Below, piece after piece: positions 38,074 through 47,587 of a stretch of 64,000 nt of DNA. Source of the stretch: Streptomyces sp. DH-12 (GTDB taxonomy: Bacteria > Actinomycetota > Actinomycetes > Streptomycetales > Streptomycetaceae); assembly GCF_002899455.1 (NCBI RefSeq), contig NZ_PPFB01000001.1, positions 3,698,501 to 3,762,500 of the forward strand, written 5' to 3'. Under the pieces are notes generated by a model. The model did no database searches. It was not told where the DNA came from and saw nothing but the letters and a program-made list of their open reading frames with translations. How positions within the stretch are numbered: the stretch's first letter is position 1; every line of letters begins with the position of its first letter. Both the position numbers and the translations under genes were made by a program.

Positions 38074-40356
38074 ATGCAACTCGCCGCGATCATCGTGTCG
38101 CTGGTCCTGGCCGTGGTCGGCGTTGCGCTGCTCGCACGCGCGATCGGCCAGTTCGTCCGGTACTTCAAGCTGGGCCAGCCGGTCCCGGCCGGCGCCCGGA
38201 CCGACAATCCCTACCAGCGCAGTGTGACCCTGGTGCGGGAGTTCCTCGGCCACACCCGCATGAACCGGTGGGGCATCGTCGGCATCGCCCACTGGTTCGT
38301 CGCCGTCGGCTTCCTGACGCTGCCGCCGACCCTCGCCCAGGCCTTCGGCCAGCTCTTCCAGGCCGACTGGGTGCTGCCGGTCATCGGCGGCTTCCTGCCG
38401 TTCGAGATGTACATCGAGTTCATCGGCGTCATGACGGTCCTGGGCATCGCGGTGCTGATCGTGATCCGCCTGCTCAGCCTGCCGACCCGGCCCGGCCGCA
38501 AGTCCCGCTTCACCGGCTCCAAGTCCGGCCAGGCGTACTTCGTCGAGGCCGTCATCCTCACCATCGGCCTCGCCATCTACGTGCTGCGCGGCCTCGAGGG
38601 CGCCCTGCACCACGTCGACAGCTACGAGCCCGCGTACTTCGCCTCGTACCCGCTGGTCCTCGCCTTCGACGGCCTGTCCGTCGAGACGCTGCAGAACCTG
38701 GTCTACCTGACCGCCATGATCAAGATCGGGACGTCGTTCGTCTGGATGATCGTCGTCTCGCTCACCCTCAACATGGGTGTCGCCTGGCACCGCTTCCTCG
38801 CCTTCCCCAACATCTGGTTCAAGCGCGAGGCCGACGGTTCCACCGCGCTGGGCGCCCTGCAGCCGATGACCTCCGGCGGCAAGCCGATCGACTTCACCGA
38901 CCCCGGTGACGACGACGTCTTCGGCGTCTCCCAGGTCGAGCAGTTCTCCTGGAAGGGCCTGCTGGACTTCTCCACCTGCACCGAGTGCGGCCGCTGCCAG
39001 TCGCAGTGCCCCGCGTGGAACACCGGCAAGCCGCTCTCCCCGAAGCTGCTGATCATGTCGCTGCGCGACCACGCGCACGCCAAGGCCCCGTACCTGCTGG
39101 CCGGCGGCGGCAAGACCATGGAGGGCGAGGAGAAGGCGTCCGAGGAGCAGCTGGCCGGCGTGCCCGCCGCCGCCCTCGCCGAGGCCGAGCGCCCGCTGAT
39201 CGGCACCGCCGAGGAGAACGGCGTCATCGACCCGGACGTGCTGTGGTCCTGCACCACCTGCGGCGCCTGCGTCGAGCAGTGCCCGGTGGACATCGAGCAC
39301 GTCGACCACATCGTCGACATGCGCCGCTACCAGGTCATGATCGAGTCCGCGTTCCCGTCCGAGGCGGGCACGATGCTCAAGAACCTGGAGAAGAAGGGCA
39401 ACCCCTGGGGCCTGGCGAAGAAGCAGCGCCTGGAGTGGACCAAGGAGGTCGACTTCGAGGTCCCGGTGGTCGGCAAGGACATCGAGGACCTGTCCGAGGT
39501 CGAGTACCTGTACTGGGTCGGCTGCGCCGGCGCCCTGGAGGACCGCGCCAAGAAGACCACCAAGGCCTTCGCGGAGCTGCTGCACATCGCGGGCGTGAAG
39601 TTCGCGATCATGGGCGGCGACGAGAAGTGCACCGGTGACTCCGCCCGCCGCCTCGGCAACGAGCCCCTGTTCCAGGAGCTCGGCATGGAGAACGTCATGG
39701 CGCTGAACACGGCGTTCGGCGAGGAGACGGACGACGACGGCAAGGTGACCGAGGAGTCCCGCAAGCCCAAGTCGGCGAAGAAGATCGTCGCGACCTGCCC
39801 GCACTGCCTCAACACCCTCGGCAACGAGTACCCGCAGCTCGGCGGCGACTACGAGGTCATCCACCACACGCAGCTGCTGCAGCACCTGGTGGACGAGGGC
39901 AAGCTGATCCCGGTCACCCCGGTCGAGGGCCTCATCACCTACCACGACCCGTGCTACCTGGGCCGCCACAACAAGATCTACACGCCGCCGCGCGAGATCA
40001 TCGGCAAGGTCCCGGGCCTGCGCAACGAGGAGATGCACCGCCACAAGGAGCGCGGCTTCTGCTGCGGCGCCGGCGGCGCCCGGATGTGGATGGAGGAGCG
40101 GATCGGCAAGCGCATCAACAACGAGCGCGTCGACGAGGCCCTCTCCCTCGACCCGGACATCATCTCCACCGCCTGCCCGTTCTGCCTGGTCATGCTGACC
40201 GACTCGGTCAACGGCAAGAAGAACGACGGCAAGGCGAAGGAGTCGACCCAGGTCGTCGACGTCGCCCAGCTCCTGCTGGAGTCGGTCAAGACCCCGATCG
40301 ACCCGGCGGGCGAGGAGGAGTCGGAGCCGGCTCCCGAGCCGGAGCCGGTGAAGTAA
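38074..40356 (+). CDS. membrane Fe-S oxidoreductase (HdrD/GlpC-like, CCG domains)
   Basis: A 760-residue protein. Residues about 1-260 hold several membrane helices of a nitrate-reductase-gamma-like cytochrome b domain. Then come two 4Fe-4S motifs (CTECGRCQSQCP and CTTCGACVEQCP, about residues 305 and 395) and two CCG domains (CAGALEDRAK with CPHCLNTLGNEYP; DPCYLGRHNKIY with CCGAGGARMW), as in heterodisulfide-reductase subunit D, GlpC and LutA-type proteins. This architecture moves electrons between a cytoplasmic dehydrogenase, often ETF or acyl-CoA systems, and the quinone pool. It stands alone with its own terminator. Start ATG 38074 with GAGGAG upstream. Confidence 0.93.
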   Translation: MQLAAIIVSLVLAVVGVALLARAIGQFVRYFKLGQPVPAGARTDNPYQRSVTLVREFLGHTRMNRWGIVGIAHWFVAVGFLTLPPTLAQAFGQLFQADWVLPVIGGFLPFEMYIEFIGVMTVLGIAVLIVIRLLSLPTRPGRKSRFTGSKSGQAYFVEAVILTIGLAIYVLRGLEGALHHVDSYEPAYFASYPLVLAFDGLSVETLQNLVYLTAMIKIGTSFVWMIVVSLTLNMGVAWHRFLAFPNIWFKREADGSTALGALQPMTSGGKPIDFTDPGDDDVFGVSQVEQFSWKGLLDFSTCTECGRCQSQCPAWNTGKPLSPKLLIMSLRDHAHAKAPYLLAGGGKTMEGEEKASEEQLAGVPAAALAEAERPLIGTAEENGVIDPDVLWSCTTCGACVEQCPVDIEHVDHIVDMRRYQVMIESAFPSEAGTMLKNLEKKGNPWGLAKKQRLEWTKEVDFEVPVVGKDIEDLSEVEYLYWVGCAGALEDRAKKTTKAFAELLHIAGVKFAIMGGDEKCTGDSARRLGNEPLFQELGMENVMALNTAFGEETDDDGKVTEESRKPKSAKKIVATCPHCLNTLGNEYPQLGGDYEVIHHTQLLQHLVDEGKLIPVTPVEGLITYHDPCYLGRHNKIYTPPREIIGKVPGLRNEEMHRHKERGFCCGAGGARMWMEERIGKRINNERVDEALSLDPDIISTACPFCLVMLTDSVNGKKNDGKAKESTQVVDVAQLLLESVKTPIDPAGEEESEPAPEPEPVK

Positions 40357-40371
40357 CGCACACCGTGCAGT

Positions 40372-40399
40372 GAAGGGGCCGCCCGGGGGCGGCCCCTTC
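40372..40399 (+). terminator. terminator of the Fe-S oxidoreductase gene
   Basis: Perfect 12-base-pair stem (GAAGGGGCCGCC / GGCGGCCCCTTC) with a 4-base loop, 16 bases after the stop. Confidence 0.8.
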
Positions 40400-40430
40400 G
40401 GCGTCTCCCGGGGGCGGAACCGGTGCGGCG

Positions 40431-40481
40431 GCGCGGCCCCTCACCCCGCGCGGCCCCTCACCCCGCGCGGCCCCTCACCCC
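40431..40481. repeat. three tandem 17-base repeats
   Basis: GCGCGGCCCCTCACCCC occurs three times head to tail with no differences. The last copy contains the stop codon of the truncated LuxR gene. Confidence 0.9.
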
Positions 40482-40960
40482 ACGCGGGCCGGAGGCCCGT
40501 AGGGGGACGGCGGGGGGAGGGCCGACGGGAGCTCCGTGCGGCGGGTGATGCCGAGTTTGCGGTAGGCCGCCGTCAGGTGGGTCTCGACCGTGCGGCGGGC
40601 CAGGTGGAGGGAGGCCGCGATCTCCGCGTTGGTGCGGCCCTCGGCCGCCAGGCCGGCGATGCGGCGTTCACTGTCGGTCAGGGCGGCCGGGCCCGTGCGG
40701 GGGGCGCCGGGGCGACGGGCGCCCCCCTCGTGGAGCAGGTCCTCCGCCACGCCGCGCAGCCGCACCGCGCCGAGGCGTTCCGCGTGCTCCACCGCCTCGT
40801 GCAGCACCTCCCGCGCCTGGGAGCGCTCCCGAAACCCGAGCAGCAGCCTGCCGTGCGCGATCAGCGCGGCGATCGTCTCGGCCCCGCCCGGCGTCCCCCG
40901 CAGCAGTCCGGCCGCCGCCCCCAGGTCCGCGCCGTGGGCCCGCAGGCGGACGCGGAGGGC
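40475..40960 (-). pseudogene. LuxR-family (LAL-like) regulator, 5'-truncated
   Basis: Only the C-terminal part of a regulator is present: a helical region (IAALIAHGRLLLGFRERSQA then REVLHEAVEHAERLGA), then the LuxR helix-turn-helix (LTDSERRIAGLAAEGRTNAEIAASLHLARRTVETHLTAAYRKLG). This looks like the end of a long LAL-type regulator. Upstream of about 40960 the frame stays open but encodes the antisense of the next gene, so the ATPase/TPR part of the protein has been lost. A chimeric 445-codon frame exists to 41812 but should not be read as a real N-terminus. The junction position is approximate. Confidence 0.72.
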
Positions 40961-41701
40961 GGCTCCCCGTGCCCCTGGTGCTCCACCCTCAACCGCCCCG
41001 AACGGCACTTCTGCTCGCGCTGCGCCATGTCGATGAGCCGCGGCGAGGACGCCCCGCAGCGGCTGCCGTGGTGGCGCCGGATGTTCGCCGACCGCACCGC
41101 CGAGCCGGCCTGGGCGGGCGAACACCCGCGCCTGCGCCGGGGCTTCGGCCGGGTCTGGAACTGGGCCGTCGCCGCCGTCGTGATCGGCCCGGTCGTCGCC
41201 CTGGTGATGAACCTGGGCACGATGATCCAGGCCACCCGCGACCACTTCGCCAAGCGCGCCCCGGTCGGCCCGTCCGCCGTGAAGGCGTCCCGCTCGTACA
41301 CCGGGCACGGCGCGGACCTCGCCTTCGACAAGCTGAACAACACCTGGTGGGGCCCCGGCATCTCGCAGGCCGCGGAGGGCGAGTGGCTGGAGGTCACCTT
41401 CGACCAGCCGACCCGCCCGCTGGACCTCGTGATCACCCCCGGCGCCTCCACCCGCGCGAACGAGCTGTCGGAGTCCGCCCTCCCGCGCCGCATCGACGCG
41501 CGGATCACCCGCGCCGACGGCGAGAAGATCACCCGGACCCTCACCCTGGACCAGAGCGCGGGCGGCCAGCGCCGGTCGTTCCGGGTCGGCGAGGTGACGG
41601 CCGTGCGCTTCGTCCTGCGGTCGGCCTACGGCGCCGGCCCGGAGAAGCAGGTGGCGATCGCCGAGATCGAGTTCTTCGGCCCGTCGAACACCACCTCCTG
41701 A
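40961..41701 (+). pseudogene. zinc-ribbon/discoidin-like membrane protein, 5'-truncated
   Basis: The visible part has a zinc ribbon (CPWCSTLNRPERHFCSRC), a basic segment (WWRRMFADRTAEPAWAGEHP), one transmembrane helix (WAVAAVVIGPVVALVMNLG) and an extracytoplasmic discoidin/NADase-type glycan-binding domain (KASRSYTGHGADLAFDKLNN, EWLEVTFDQPTRPLDLVITPG, VRFVLRSAYG, VAIAEIEFFGPS). Homologues usually carry another zinc-ribbon stretch before CPWC. No in-frame start with a ribosome-binding site lies before the ribbon, and the sequence just upstream belongs to the opposite-strand LuxR fragment. An internal ATG at 41027 would drop the ribbon. Probably a deletion product, or an assembly collapse. Confidence 0.65.
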
Positions 41702-41844
41702 CACCCCCGCCGGGCCCGCCTCGGGGTGGGCCCGGGTACGGGTCCGGGTACTCCCCTTAGGGGATGTCACAGCTCGGCAGCAATGCCCCGCCGGGTGGCC
41801 GGCCCCGGACACACGGCCGCCCGGGAACAGGTACGTTCAAGGAC

Positions 41845-42759
41845 GTGGCTGGATTCAGGATCGGACGCGGACGGAACAACGACGGGGCGCCTCAGGCGCG
41901 GCCGCCCCACCCCCCGCACGGGCAGCAGACACCGCCGGCGCCGCCGTACGGCTACCCCCCGGCGCCGCAGCCGCCCGCCCACGGACACGGCAGGGGCGCA
42001 AGCCCGTGGCCGCAGCCGCACGCCGGTCAGGGCGGCCCGCGCGGCTACGGCGGGCACGGCGAGCCGGAGTACTTCGGCGACGGCGGCTACCCTCCCGGCC
42101 CGCACGGCGCCCCGCACGACCCGTACGCGGCCAACAACCCCGGCCACACCCAGGCCTTCTCGATCGACGACCACTACCACCCGGACGACACCTACCAGGC
42201 GCCCCCCGGCCCGGTCGGCCCCCGGCTGCCCTGGAAGGACCTGCTGAAGGGCATCGTCACGTCCCCGCAGCGGACGTTCTTCCAGATGCGCGACTACACG
42301 GTGTGGGGCCCGGCCCTCATCGTGACGTTCCTCTACGGCCTGCTCGCCGTCTTCGGCTTCGACGGCGCCCGCGAGGACGCCATCAACGCGACGCTGTCCA
42401 ACGCGATCCCGATCGTGCTGACGACGGCCGTGGCGATGGTGCTCAGCGCGTTCATCCTCGGCGTGGTCACCCACACGCTGGCCCGCCAGCTCGGCGGCAA
42501 CGGCGCGTGGCAGCCCACGGTCGGCCTGTCCATGCTGATCATGTCCCTCAGCGACGCCCCGCGCCTGGTCTTCGCCATGTTCGCGGGCGGCGACGCGATG
42601 TTCGTGCAGCTCCTCGGCTGGGCCACCTGGGTGGCGGGCGGCGCACTGCTCACCCTGATGGTCAGCCGCTCCCACGACCTCCCCTGGCCGAAGGCCCTGG
42701 GCGCGTCGTCCATCCAGCTCATCGCGCTGCTGTCGATCGTGAAGCTCGGCACGTTCTAG
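41845..42759 (+). CDS. Yip1-family membrane protein with disordered N-terminus
   Basis: A protein of about 304 residues. The first 130 residues are rich in Pro, Gly, His and Gln (RGRNNDGAPQARPPHPPHG and similar) and should be disordered. From WKDLLKGIVTSPQRTFFQMRD onward it has the Yip1-like five-helix membrane domain (PALIVTFLYGLLAVFGF, IPIVLTTAVAMVLSAFILGV, QLLGWATWVAGGALLTLMV, SSIQLIALLSIVKLG). Function in bacteria is unknown; Yip1 proteins are linked to membrane organisation. Start: GTG 41845 (VAGFRIGRGRNN) is the usual family start; an ATG at 41764 would add 27 non-conserved residues. Confidence 0.82.
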   Translation: MAGFRIGRGRNNDGAPQARPPHPPHGQQTPPAPPYGYPPAPQPPAHGHGRGASPWPQPHAGQGGPRGYGGHGEPEYFGDGGYPPGPHGAPHDPYAANNPGHTQAFSIDDHYHPDDTYQAPPGPVGPRLPWKDLLKGIVTSPQRTFFQMRDYTVWGPALIVTFLYGLLAVFGFDGAREDAINATLSNAIPIVLTTAVAMVLSAFILGVVTHTLARQLGGNGAWQPTVGLSMLIMSLSDAPRLVFAMFAGGDAMFVQLLGWATWVAGGALLTLMVSRSHDLPWPKALGASSIQLIALLSIVKLGTF

Positions 42760-42914
42760 ACCTGCCCGGTCGGGCCCCGGTGTGCACGTCACGCCGGGGT
42801 TTCACCCCTGCCGCGCCGTGATCACCTCCTGCTACTGTCGCCCCTGCTCGCGCAGGACGAGCGGCGACATCGTGACACGCCCCCTGCGCGGCGCCCTGGG
42901 GAGGGACTTCACAC

Positions 42915-45900
42915 GTGAATCGTCCGCTGGACAAGCGGGCCGTGCGCCGTCGGCGTGCGCTCGGCCGTACAGCTCTCACCGTCACGCTCGCCGTGACCGC
43001 CGGCATCGGCGCCGCCACGGGGACGGCCACCGCCGCCGACACGACCACGGCGTCCGCCGAACCCGTCGTCATCAGCCCCGGCGCCCGCTTCGTGCCCCGC
43101 GCCACCCTCGTCCTCAACACCGGCGAGACCGGCTTCCTCACCGCGCAGGAGGGCGACGACCGCCTGCGCTGGATCGACTACGCCACCGGCACCACGACCG
43201 TCCTCGACCACCGGCTGCCCAAGCCACTCGCCTACGACGTGGACGGCCTCCGCTTCGCCGAGCACCCCGGGGACTTCGGTCACGGCTCCGACACCGTCGC
43301 CCTCCACGCGGCGCACCCGTCCCCGCACGTGACGCTCCAGCAACGGGCGGGCGACGGACCGACGGTCACGGTCCCGATCCCGGAGGGCCAGTCGTACGTC
43401 GCCACCTACGGCGACACCGTCATCACCCGCACCGGCGCCGAGAACGCCGAAACGAGCCTGCACCTGCTGCGCACGGAGAACGGCCAGGTGCGGGACCAGA
43501 AGCTGGAGGGCCTGCCGGAAGGCTGGAACCTCACCATCAGCACCGGCGACTCCCGGTCCGTGGCCGTCCGCGCGATCAAGTGGGAGGACACCACGATGTC
43601 CCAGGGGTGGTGGGTCGTCGACCTCGCCACCGGCAAGGTGAAGACACTCTCCACCCACGGCGAGAGCGTCACCTTCGACCAGGACACCGTCTTCCACCTC
43701 GGCGCCCCGCAGCCCTACGCCGCCCAGGTGTACCGCCGCGACGACCTGGACGCGGAGCCGACCACCCTCGACCTGCGGGACGTCGGCGCGTACGACGACA
43801 CGATCCTGCCCTTCGCCGACGGCTTCGCCACCGTGTCCCCGCCCAACCCCGGCGACAACCAGTACCGCGGCAACCCGCTCTCCCTCAGGGACACCGAGGG
43901 CCGCTCGACGACCCTGCTGACCGTCGCCTCCCCCTCGCTGCACCGCACGCCCGACGGCTCCCTGCTGGTGACCGGCGCCGAGAAGGACACCGACTACGGC
44001 CCGCTCGACTGGGGGTACTACCTCCTCACGCCCGCCGCCGACGGCACCGTCACCCGCAAGCGCGTCGCGGACATCGAGGACCGGGAGGCCGAACCGTTCG
44101 GCATCTCGCTGGGCAGCGGCATCCTCACCACCGCCGACGACTCCAAGCTCTACATGCCGGGCACCTACGTCGGCGGCTACCGCAGCACCTGGCTGAAGAC
44201 CGCCGGGCGCCCCGAGGAGCTGAACTCGACCGTCGACGGCCTCGTCAGCGGCCGTGACGTCGACTGCGGCGACTCCGAGAGCGGCCCCTGCGTGACCATG
44301 TTCGCCTCCGGCGACGGGCACCACGGCCGCGAGGCCGGTACCGAGCAGGACGTCACCATGCTCTACCGCAACGGCGACTCCGCCTGGGGCCCGCGGGTGA
44401 CCTCCGGACTCGGCAGCCCCGAACTCGTCGACCTGTCCGGCCGGTACGGCGTGGTCGACCAGGCCTGGGGCGGCTCGCAGGCCGTCCTGCGCTTCGAGGA
44501 CGGCGACACCGGACGCGTCATAGAGAAGCGGGAGATCGTCGCGGCGGCCGTCTGGGGCAACCAGCTGTGGAGCGCCACCAGCAGCTGGGACGACCCCGGT
44601 CAGAACCTCCCGACCACGGTGACGGCGAAGAACCTGTCGACGGGCGCCGCGGGCGAGACCTTCGACGCCGGGTGCGTCCCCCGCGAACTGCAGGCCGTGG
44701 GGCGCTGGGTGTACTGGCAGTGCGACGACTCCTGGCCCAACTACCGGGGCGGCGGCGTCTACGACCGGCAGGCCAAGCGCTCCCTGAAGGTCGGCACCGA
44801 CAAGGCGCTCCTCGGGGACGGCTACCTGGTCCGCCAGTCGGACACGACCGGCCTCACCCTCGTCGACCTGCACGAGGGCCTCCAGGCCGGTGCCACCGAG
44901 GCGGACCTGCCCCAGCGCGTCATCGTCACCGCGGCGGAACTGGGCGACCGGACCGTGCCCCGGGCCGGATGGACCGTGGACCGCTTCGGCGGACACGTCG
45001 CCTACGCGGGCGCGGACCGCCGGGTGCGGATCGTCCCCTCGGGCGTCCCGGCCTCCCGCATCGCCGTGATCGACGCGGAGACGTCGTCCGCCCTGGACAT
45101 CAGGGCCGGGAAGACCTGGACGTCACGCTGGTGGCTGTCGAAGCCCGCCGCCTCCTGGACGCTGGCCCTGAAGAACAAGGCGAGCGGCAGGACCGTGCGC
45201 ACCCTGTCCGGCGGCGAGGCCCGCGGCCTCCTGTCGGCCTCCTGGGACGGCAAGGACGCGACCGGGCGGTACGTCCCGAACGGCGCCTACACCTGGACCC
45301 TGACCGCGAAGCCCGCCGACGGCGCCGGCGCCGACCTGTCCGTCTCCGGGACCGTGCCGGTCACCGGAGGCACCGCCGTGTGGCGGGACATGGCGGGCGA
45401 CGACGGCTTCGGCGACCTGCTGGCGACGGACTCCGCCGGGGCCGTGTGGATGTACCGGGGTACCGGGACCGGCGGCGTGAACTCCCGCACCGCCGGGACC
45501 GCCGGGGCGTTTCCCGCCGGCTCGGTGCTCGTGCCCGTCGGCGACGTGGACGGCGACCGGTGCGCCGACGTACTGGTCCGGGTGGGCAACGAGCTGCGGG
45601 CCTACCGCCCCGGCTGCGGCAAGGTCGTCGGCGCCTCGTCGCCGTACACGGTGATCGGCCAGGGCTGGGGCCAGTACGACCAGCTGACGTCACCCGGCGA
45701 CCTCAACGGCGACGGCCACACCGACCTGATCGCCCGCCAGACCACGACCGGCGACATCTACTTCTACGCGGGCACGGCGGACCACCGCCTCAAGCCCCGG
45801 GTGCGGATCAAGGCGAACTGGAAGCTGTACAAGTGGATCACCGGCGCCGGTGACCTGAACGGCGACGGACGCGGCGACCTGCTCGGCCAGGACTCCGCCG

Positions 45901-46148
45901 GTGTCCTGTGGCGGTACTACGGCACCGCCGCCGGCAACGTGACCAAGCGGGAGCAGGTCGGCGGCGGCTGGAACGCCTACTCCGCCCTCGTCGGCACCGG
46001 CGACCTCTCCGGCGACGGCCGCACCGACCTGCTGGCCCGCGACACCGCCGGGAGGCTGTGGCGGTACGCGTCCACGGGCAACGGCACGTACGGCAGCCGG
46101 GTGCTGGTCGGCACGGGCGGCTGGAACACGTTCAAGGGCCTGTACTGA
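42915..46148 (+). CDS. large secreted FG-GAP/VCBS-repeat protein
   Basis: A 1077-residue exported protein. The signal peptide (about 1-40) has an RRRRAL basic stretch, so Tat export is possible. Residues about 60-700 look like a beta-propeller-type repeat region (many W/D-rich strands such as LRWIDYATGTTTVLDHR). Residues about 745-815 form a FlgD-like Ig domain (GRTVRTLSGGEA, WDGKDATGRYVPNGAYTWTLTA). The C-terminus has four calcium-binding FG-GAP/VCBS repeats (GDVDGDRCADVLVR, GDLNGDGHTDLIAR, GDLNGDGRGDLLGQ, GDLSGDGRTDLLAR). Start GTG 42915 with GGGAGGG upstream. Extracellular binding or adhesion is likely. Confidence 0.9.
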   Translation: MNRPLDKRAVRRRRALGRTALTVTLAVTAGIGAATGTATAADTTTASAEPVVISPGARFVPRATLVLNTGETGFLTAQEGDDRLRWIDYATGTTTVLDHRLPKPLAYDVDGLRFAEHPGDFGHGSDTVALHAAHPSPHVTLQQRAGDGPTVTVPIPEGQSYVATYGDTVITRTGAENAETSLHLLRTENGQVRDQKLEGLPEGWNLTISTGDSRSVAVRAIKWEDTTMSQGWWVVDLATGKVKTLSTHGESVTFDQDTVFHLGAPQPYAAQVYRRDDLDAEPTTLDLRDVGAYDDTILPFADGFATVSPPNPGDNQYRGNPLSLRDTEGRSTTLLTVASPSLHRTPDGSLLVTGAEKDTDYGPLDWGYYLLTPAADGTVTRKRVADIEDREAEPFGISLGSGILTTADDSKLYMPGTYVGGYRSTWLKTAGRPEELNSTVDGLVSGRDVDCGDSESGPCVTMFASGDGHHGREAGTEQDVTMLYRNGDSAWGPRVTSGLGSPELVDLSGRYGVVDQAWGGSQAVLRFEDGDTGRVIEKREIVAAAVWGNQLWSATSSWDDPGQNLPTTVTAKNLSTGAAGETFDAGCVPRELQAVGRWVYWQCDDSWPNYRGGGVYDRQAKRSLKVGTDKALLGDGYLVRQSDTTGLTLVDLHEGLQAGATEADLPQRVIVTAAELGDRTVPRAGWTVDRFGGHVAYAGADRRVRIVPSGVPASRIAVIDAETSSALDIRAGKTWTSRWWLSKPAASWTLALKNKASGRTVRTLSGGEARGLLSASWDGKDATGRYVPNGAYTWTLTAKPADGAGADLSVSGTVPVTGGTAVWRDMAGDDGFGDLLATDSAGAVWMYRGTGTGGVNSRTAGTAGAFPAGSVLVPVGDVDGDRCADVLVRVGNELRAYRPGCGKVVGASSPYTVIGQGWGQYDQLTSPGDLNGDGHTDLIARQTTTGDIYFYAGTADHRLKPRVRIKANWKLYKWITGAGDLNGDGRGDLLGQDSAGVLWRYYGTAAGNVTKREQVGGGWNAYSALVGTGDLSGDGRTDLLARDTAGRLWRYASTGNGTYGSRVLVGTGGWNTFKGLY

Positions 46149-46167
46149 CCCGAGCGCGGAAAGAAGA

Positions 46168-46206
46168 GGGCGGCCCCCGGCGTGGACATCACGCCGGGGG
46201 CCGCCC
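46168..46206. terminator. bidirectional terminator
   Basis: Perfect 17-base-pair inverted repeat (arms begin GGGCGGCCCCCGGCGTG) with a 5-base loop between the convergent FG-GAP gene and phosphoribosyltransferase gene. Confidence 0.85.
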
Positions 46207-46227
46207 CCGTTCCCGCCGCCTCACACC

Positions 46228-46725
46228 TCAGGAGTCGAGCACCTGCCCGTCCCGCCGCACCACGGGCGGCTGAACGCTCCACGGGAAGTTGATCCACTCG
46301 TCGGTGCGCTTCCACACGTACTCGCACTTCACCAGCGACTGCGTCTTCTCGTAGATGACGGCGCTGCGCACCTCGGCGACGGCGTCGAGGCAGAAGTCGC
46401 GGACCAGCTTGAGGGTCTTGCCGGTGTCGGCGACGTCGTCCGCGATCAGCACCTTCTTGTCGGTGAAGTCGATCGCGTTCGGGACGGGCGCGAGCATGAC
46501 GGGCATCTCGAGCGTGGTGCCGACGCCGGTGTAGAACTCGACGTTGACCAGGTGGATGTTCTTGCAGTCGAGCGCGTAGGCGAGCCCGCCGGCGACGAAG
46601 ACGCCGCCGCGCGCGATGCTGAGCACCACGTCCGGCCGGTAGCCGTCGTCGGCGATGGTCTGGGCGAGCTCGCGGACGGCGACGCCGAACTGCTCGTAGC
46701 TGAGGTTCTCGCGCACGCCGCTCAC
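46228..46725 (-). CDS. purine-type phosphoribosyltransferase
   Basis: A 165-residue type I PRTase. Seen: [20 protein letters not shown], the PRPP-binding motif [39 protein letters not shown]. The aromatic-rich end resembles xanthine/hypoxanthine phosphoribosyltransferases (archaeal-like HPRT/Gpt) that salvage purine bases to nucleotides. Its start overlaps the dcd stop by four bases, pairing base salvage with dUTP precursor supply. Confidence 0.9.
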   Translation of the reverse strand: MSGVRENLSYEQFGVAVRELAQTIADDGYRPDVVLSIARGGVFVAGGLAYALDCKNIHLVNVEFYTGVGTTLEMPVMLAPVPNAIDFTDKKVLIADDVADTGKTLKLVRDFCLDAVAEVRSAVIYEKTQSLVKCEYVWKRTDEWINFPWSVQPPVVRRDGQVLDS

Positions 46726-47297
46726 ACCTGCGTCCGGTGGAAGTTGAGGTAGGACCGGGAGGCCGTGGGCCCGCGCTGCCCCTGGTAGCGGGAGCCGTAC
46801 CGCTCACTGCCGTAGGGGTGCTCGGCCGGCGAGCTGAGCCGGAACATGCAGAGCTGCCCGATCTTCATGCCGGGCCACAGCTTGATGGGGAGCGTGGCGA
46901 GGTTGCTCAGCTCCAGGGTCACGTGCCCGGAGAACCCGGGGTCGATGAAGCCGGCCGTGGAGTGGGTCACCAGCCCGAGCCGCCCCAGCGAGCTCTTCCC
47001 CTCCAGCCGGGAGGCGAGGTCGTCGGGCAGCGTGATGACCTCGTACGTACTGGCCAGCACGAACTCACCGGGGTGCAGGATGAACGGCTCGTCCCCCTCC
47101 GGCTCCACGAGCCGGGTGAGGTCCGCCTGCTCGACGGAGGGGTCGATGTGCGGGTACCGGTGGTTCTCGAACACCCGGAAGAAGCGGTCGAGACGTACGT
47201 CGATGCTGGACGGCTGCACCATGGATGCGTCGTAGGGATCGATCCGCACCCGCCCGGCGTCGATCTCGGCCCGGATGTCCTTGTCTGAGAGAAGCAC
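46722..47297 (-). CDS. dcd: dCTP deaminase
   Basis: A 191-residue dCTP deaminase converting dCTP to dUTP for dTMP synthesis. Seen: [38 protein letters not shown], and the active-site segment [20 protein letters not shown] with its Arg, Ser and Glu, then [12 protein letters not shown]. Start is a GTG at 47297; the upstream frame is not coding. It heads a two-gene unit with the phosphoribosyltransferase. Confidence 0.97.
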   Translation of the reverse strand: MLLSDKDIRAEIDAGRVRIDPYDASMVQPSSIDVRLDRFFRVFENHRYPHIDPSVEQADLTRLVEPEGDEPFILHPGEFVLASTYEVITLPDDLASRLEGKSSLGRLGLVTHSTAGFIDPGFSGHVTLELSNLATLPIKLWPGMKIGQLCMFRLSSPAEHPYGSERYGSRYQGQRGPTASRSYLNFHRTQV

Positions 47298-47428
47298 GTC
47301 CCGAGAATACGCAAGGCGCGCGCGACGACCGAAACCGGCCGCCCCACGCGCCCACGCTCTCTGTCTGCGGGTTTCCCCCGCCGCTCCTGCCCTGCCGCTC
47401 CTTACGGCTACCGGCTTCCGGCTACCGG

Positions 47429-47587
47429 TTACCGCTTCTGCAAGGTCACCGGCACGACGCTGCGAAGCCGCGCACAGCGCGGACACCGCAGCAGCCGGCC
47501 GGGGCCGAGGCGCTCGGCCTGCTGCATCGGGAACGAGGTGGCGGTGAACACGTGCCCATCGGCACAGCGGACGACGGTGCGCTCCAT
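47429..47587 (-). CDS. 52-residue mini zinc-ribbon protein
   Basis: A very small protein, [20 protein letters not shown] then [18 protein letters not shown], ending [10 protein letters not shown]. Cys in RCADGH and the CPRC pair suggest a zinc-knuckle. I recognise it as a widespread Streptomyces family, usually annotated hypothetical. Start ATG 47587 is used because the extension upstream lacks conservation. It is transcribed toward dcd, 131 bases away. Confidence 0.7.
   Translation of the reverse strand: MERTVVRCADGHVFTATSFPMQQAERLGPGRLLRCPRCARLRSVVPVTLQKR

Noticed and set aside
37906..40044. 712-codon minus-strand frame opposite the Fe-S oxidoreductase
   Set aside because: The plus-strand protein has all Fe-S motifs; the minus frame has none.
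40475..41812. 445-codon chimeric minus-strand frame
   Set aside because: Only the first 160 codons from the 3' end are LuxR sequence; the rest is antisense to the discoidin gene.
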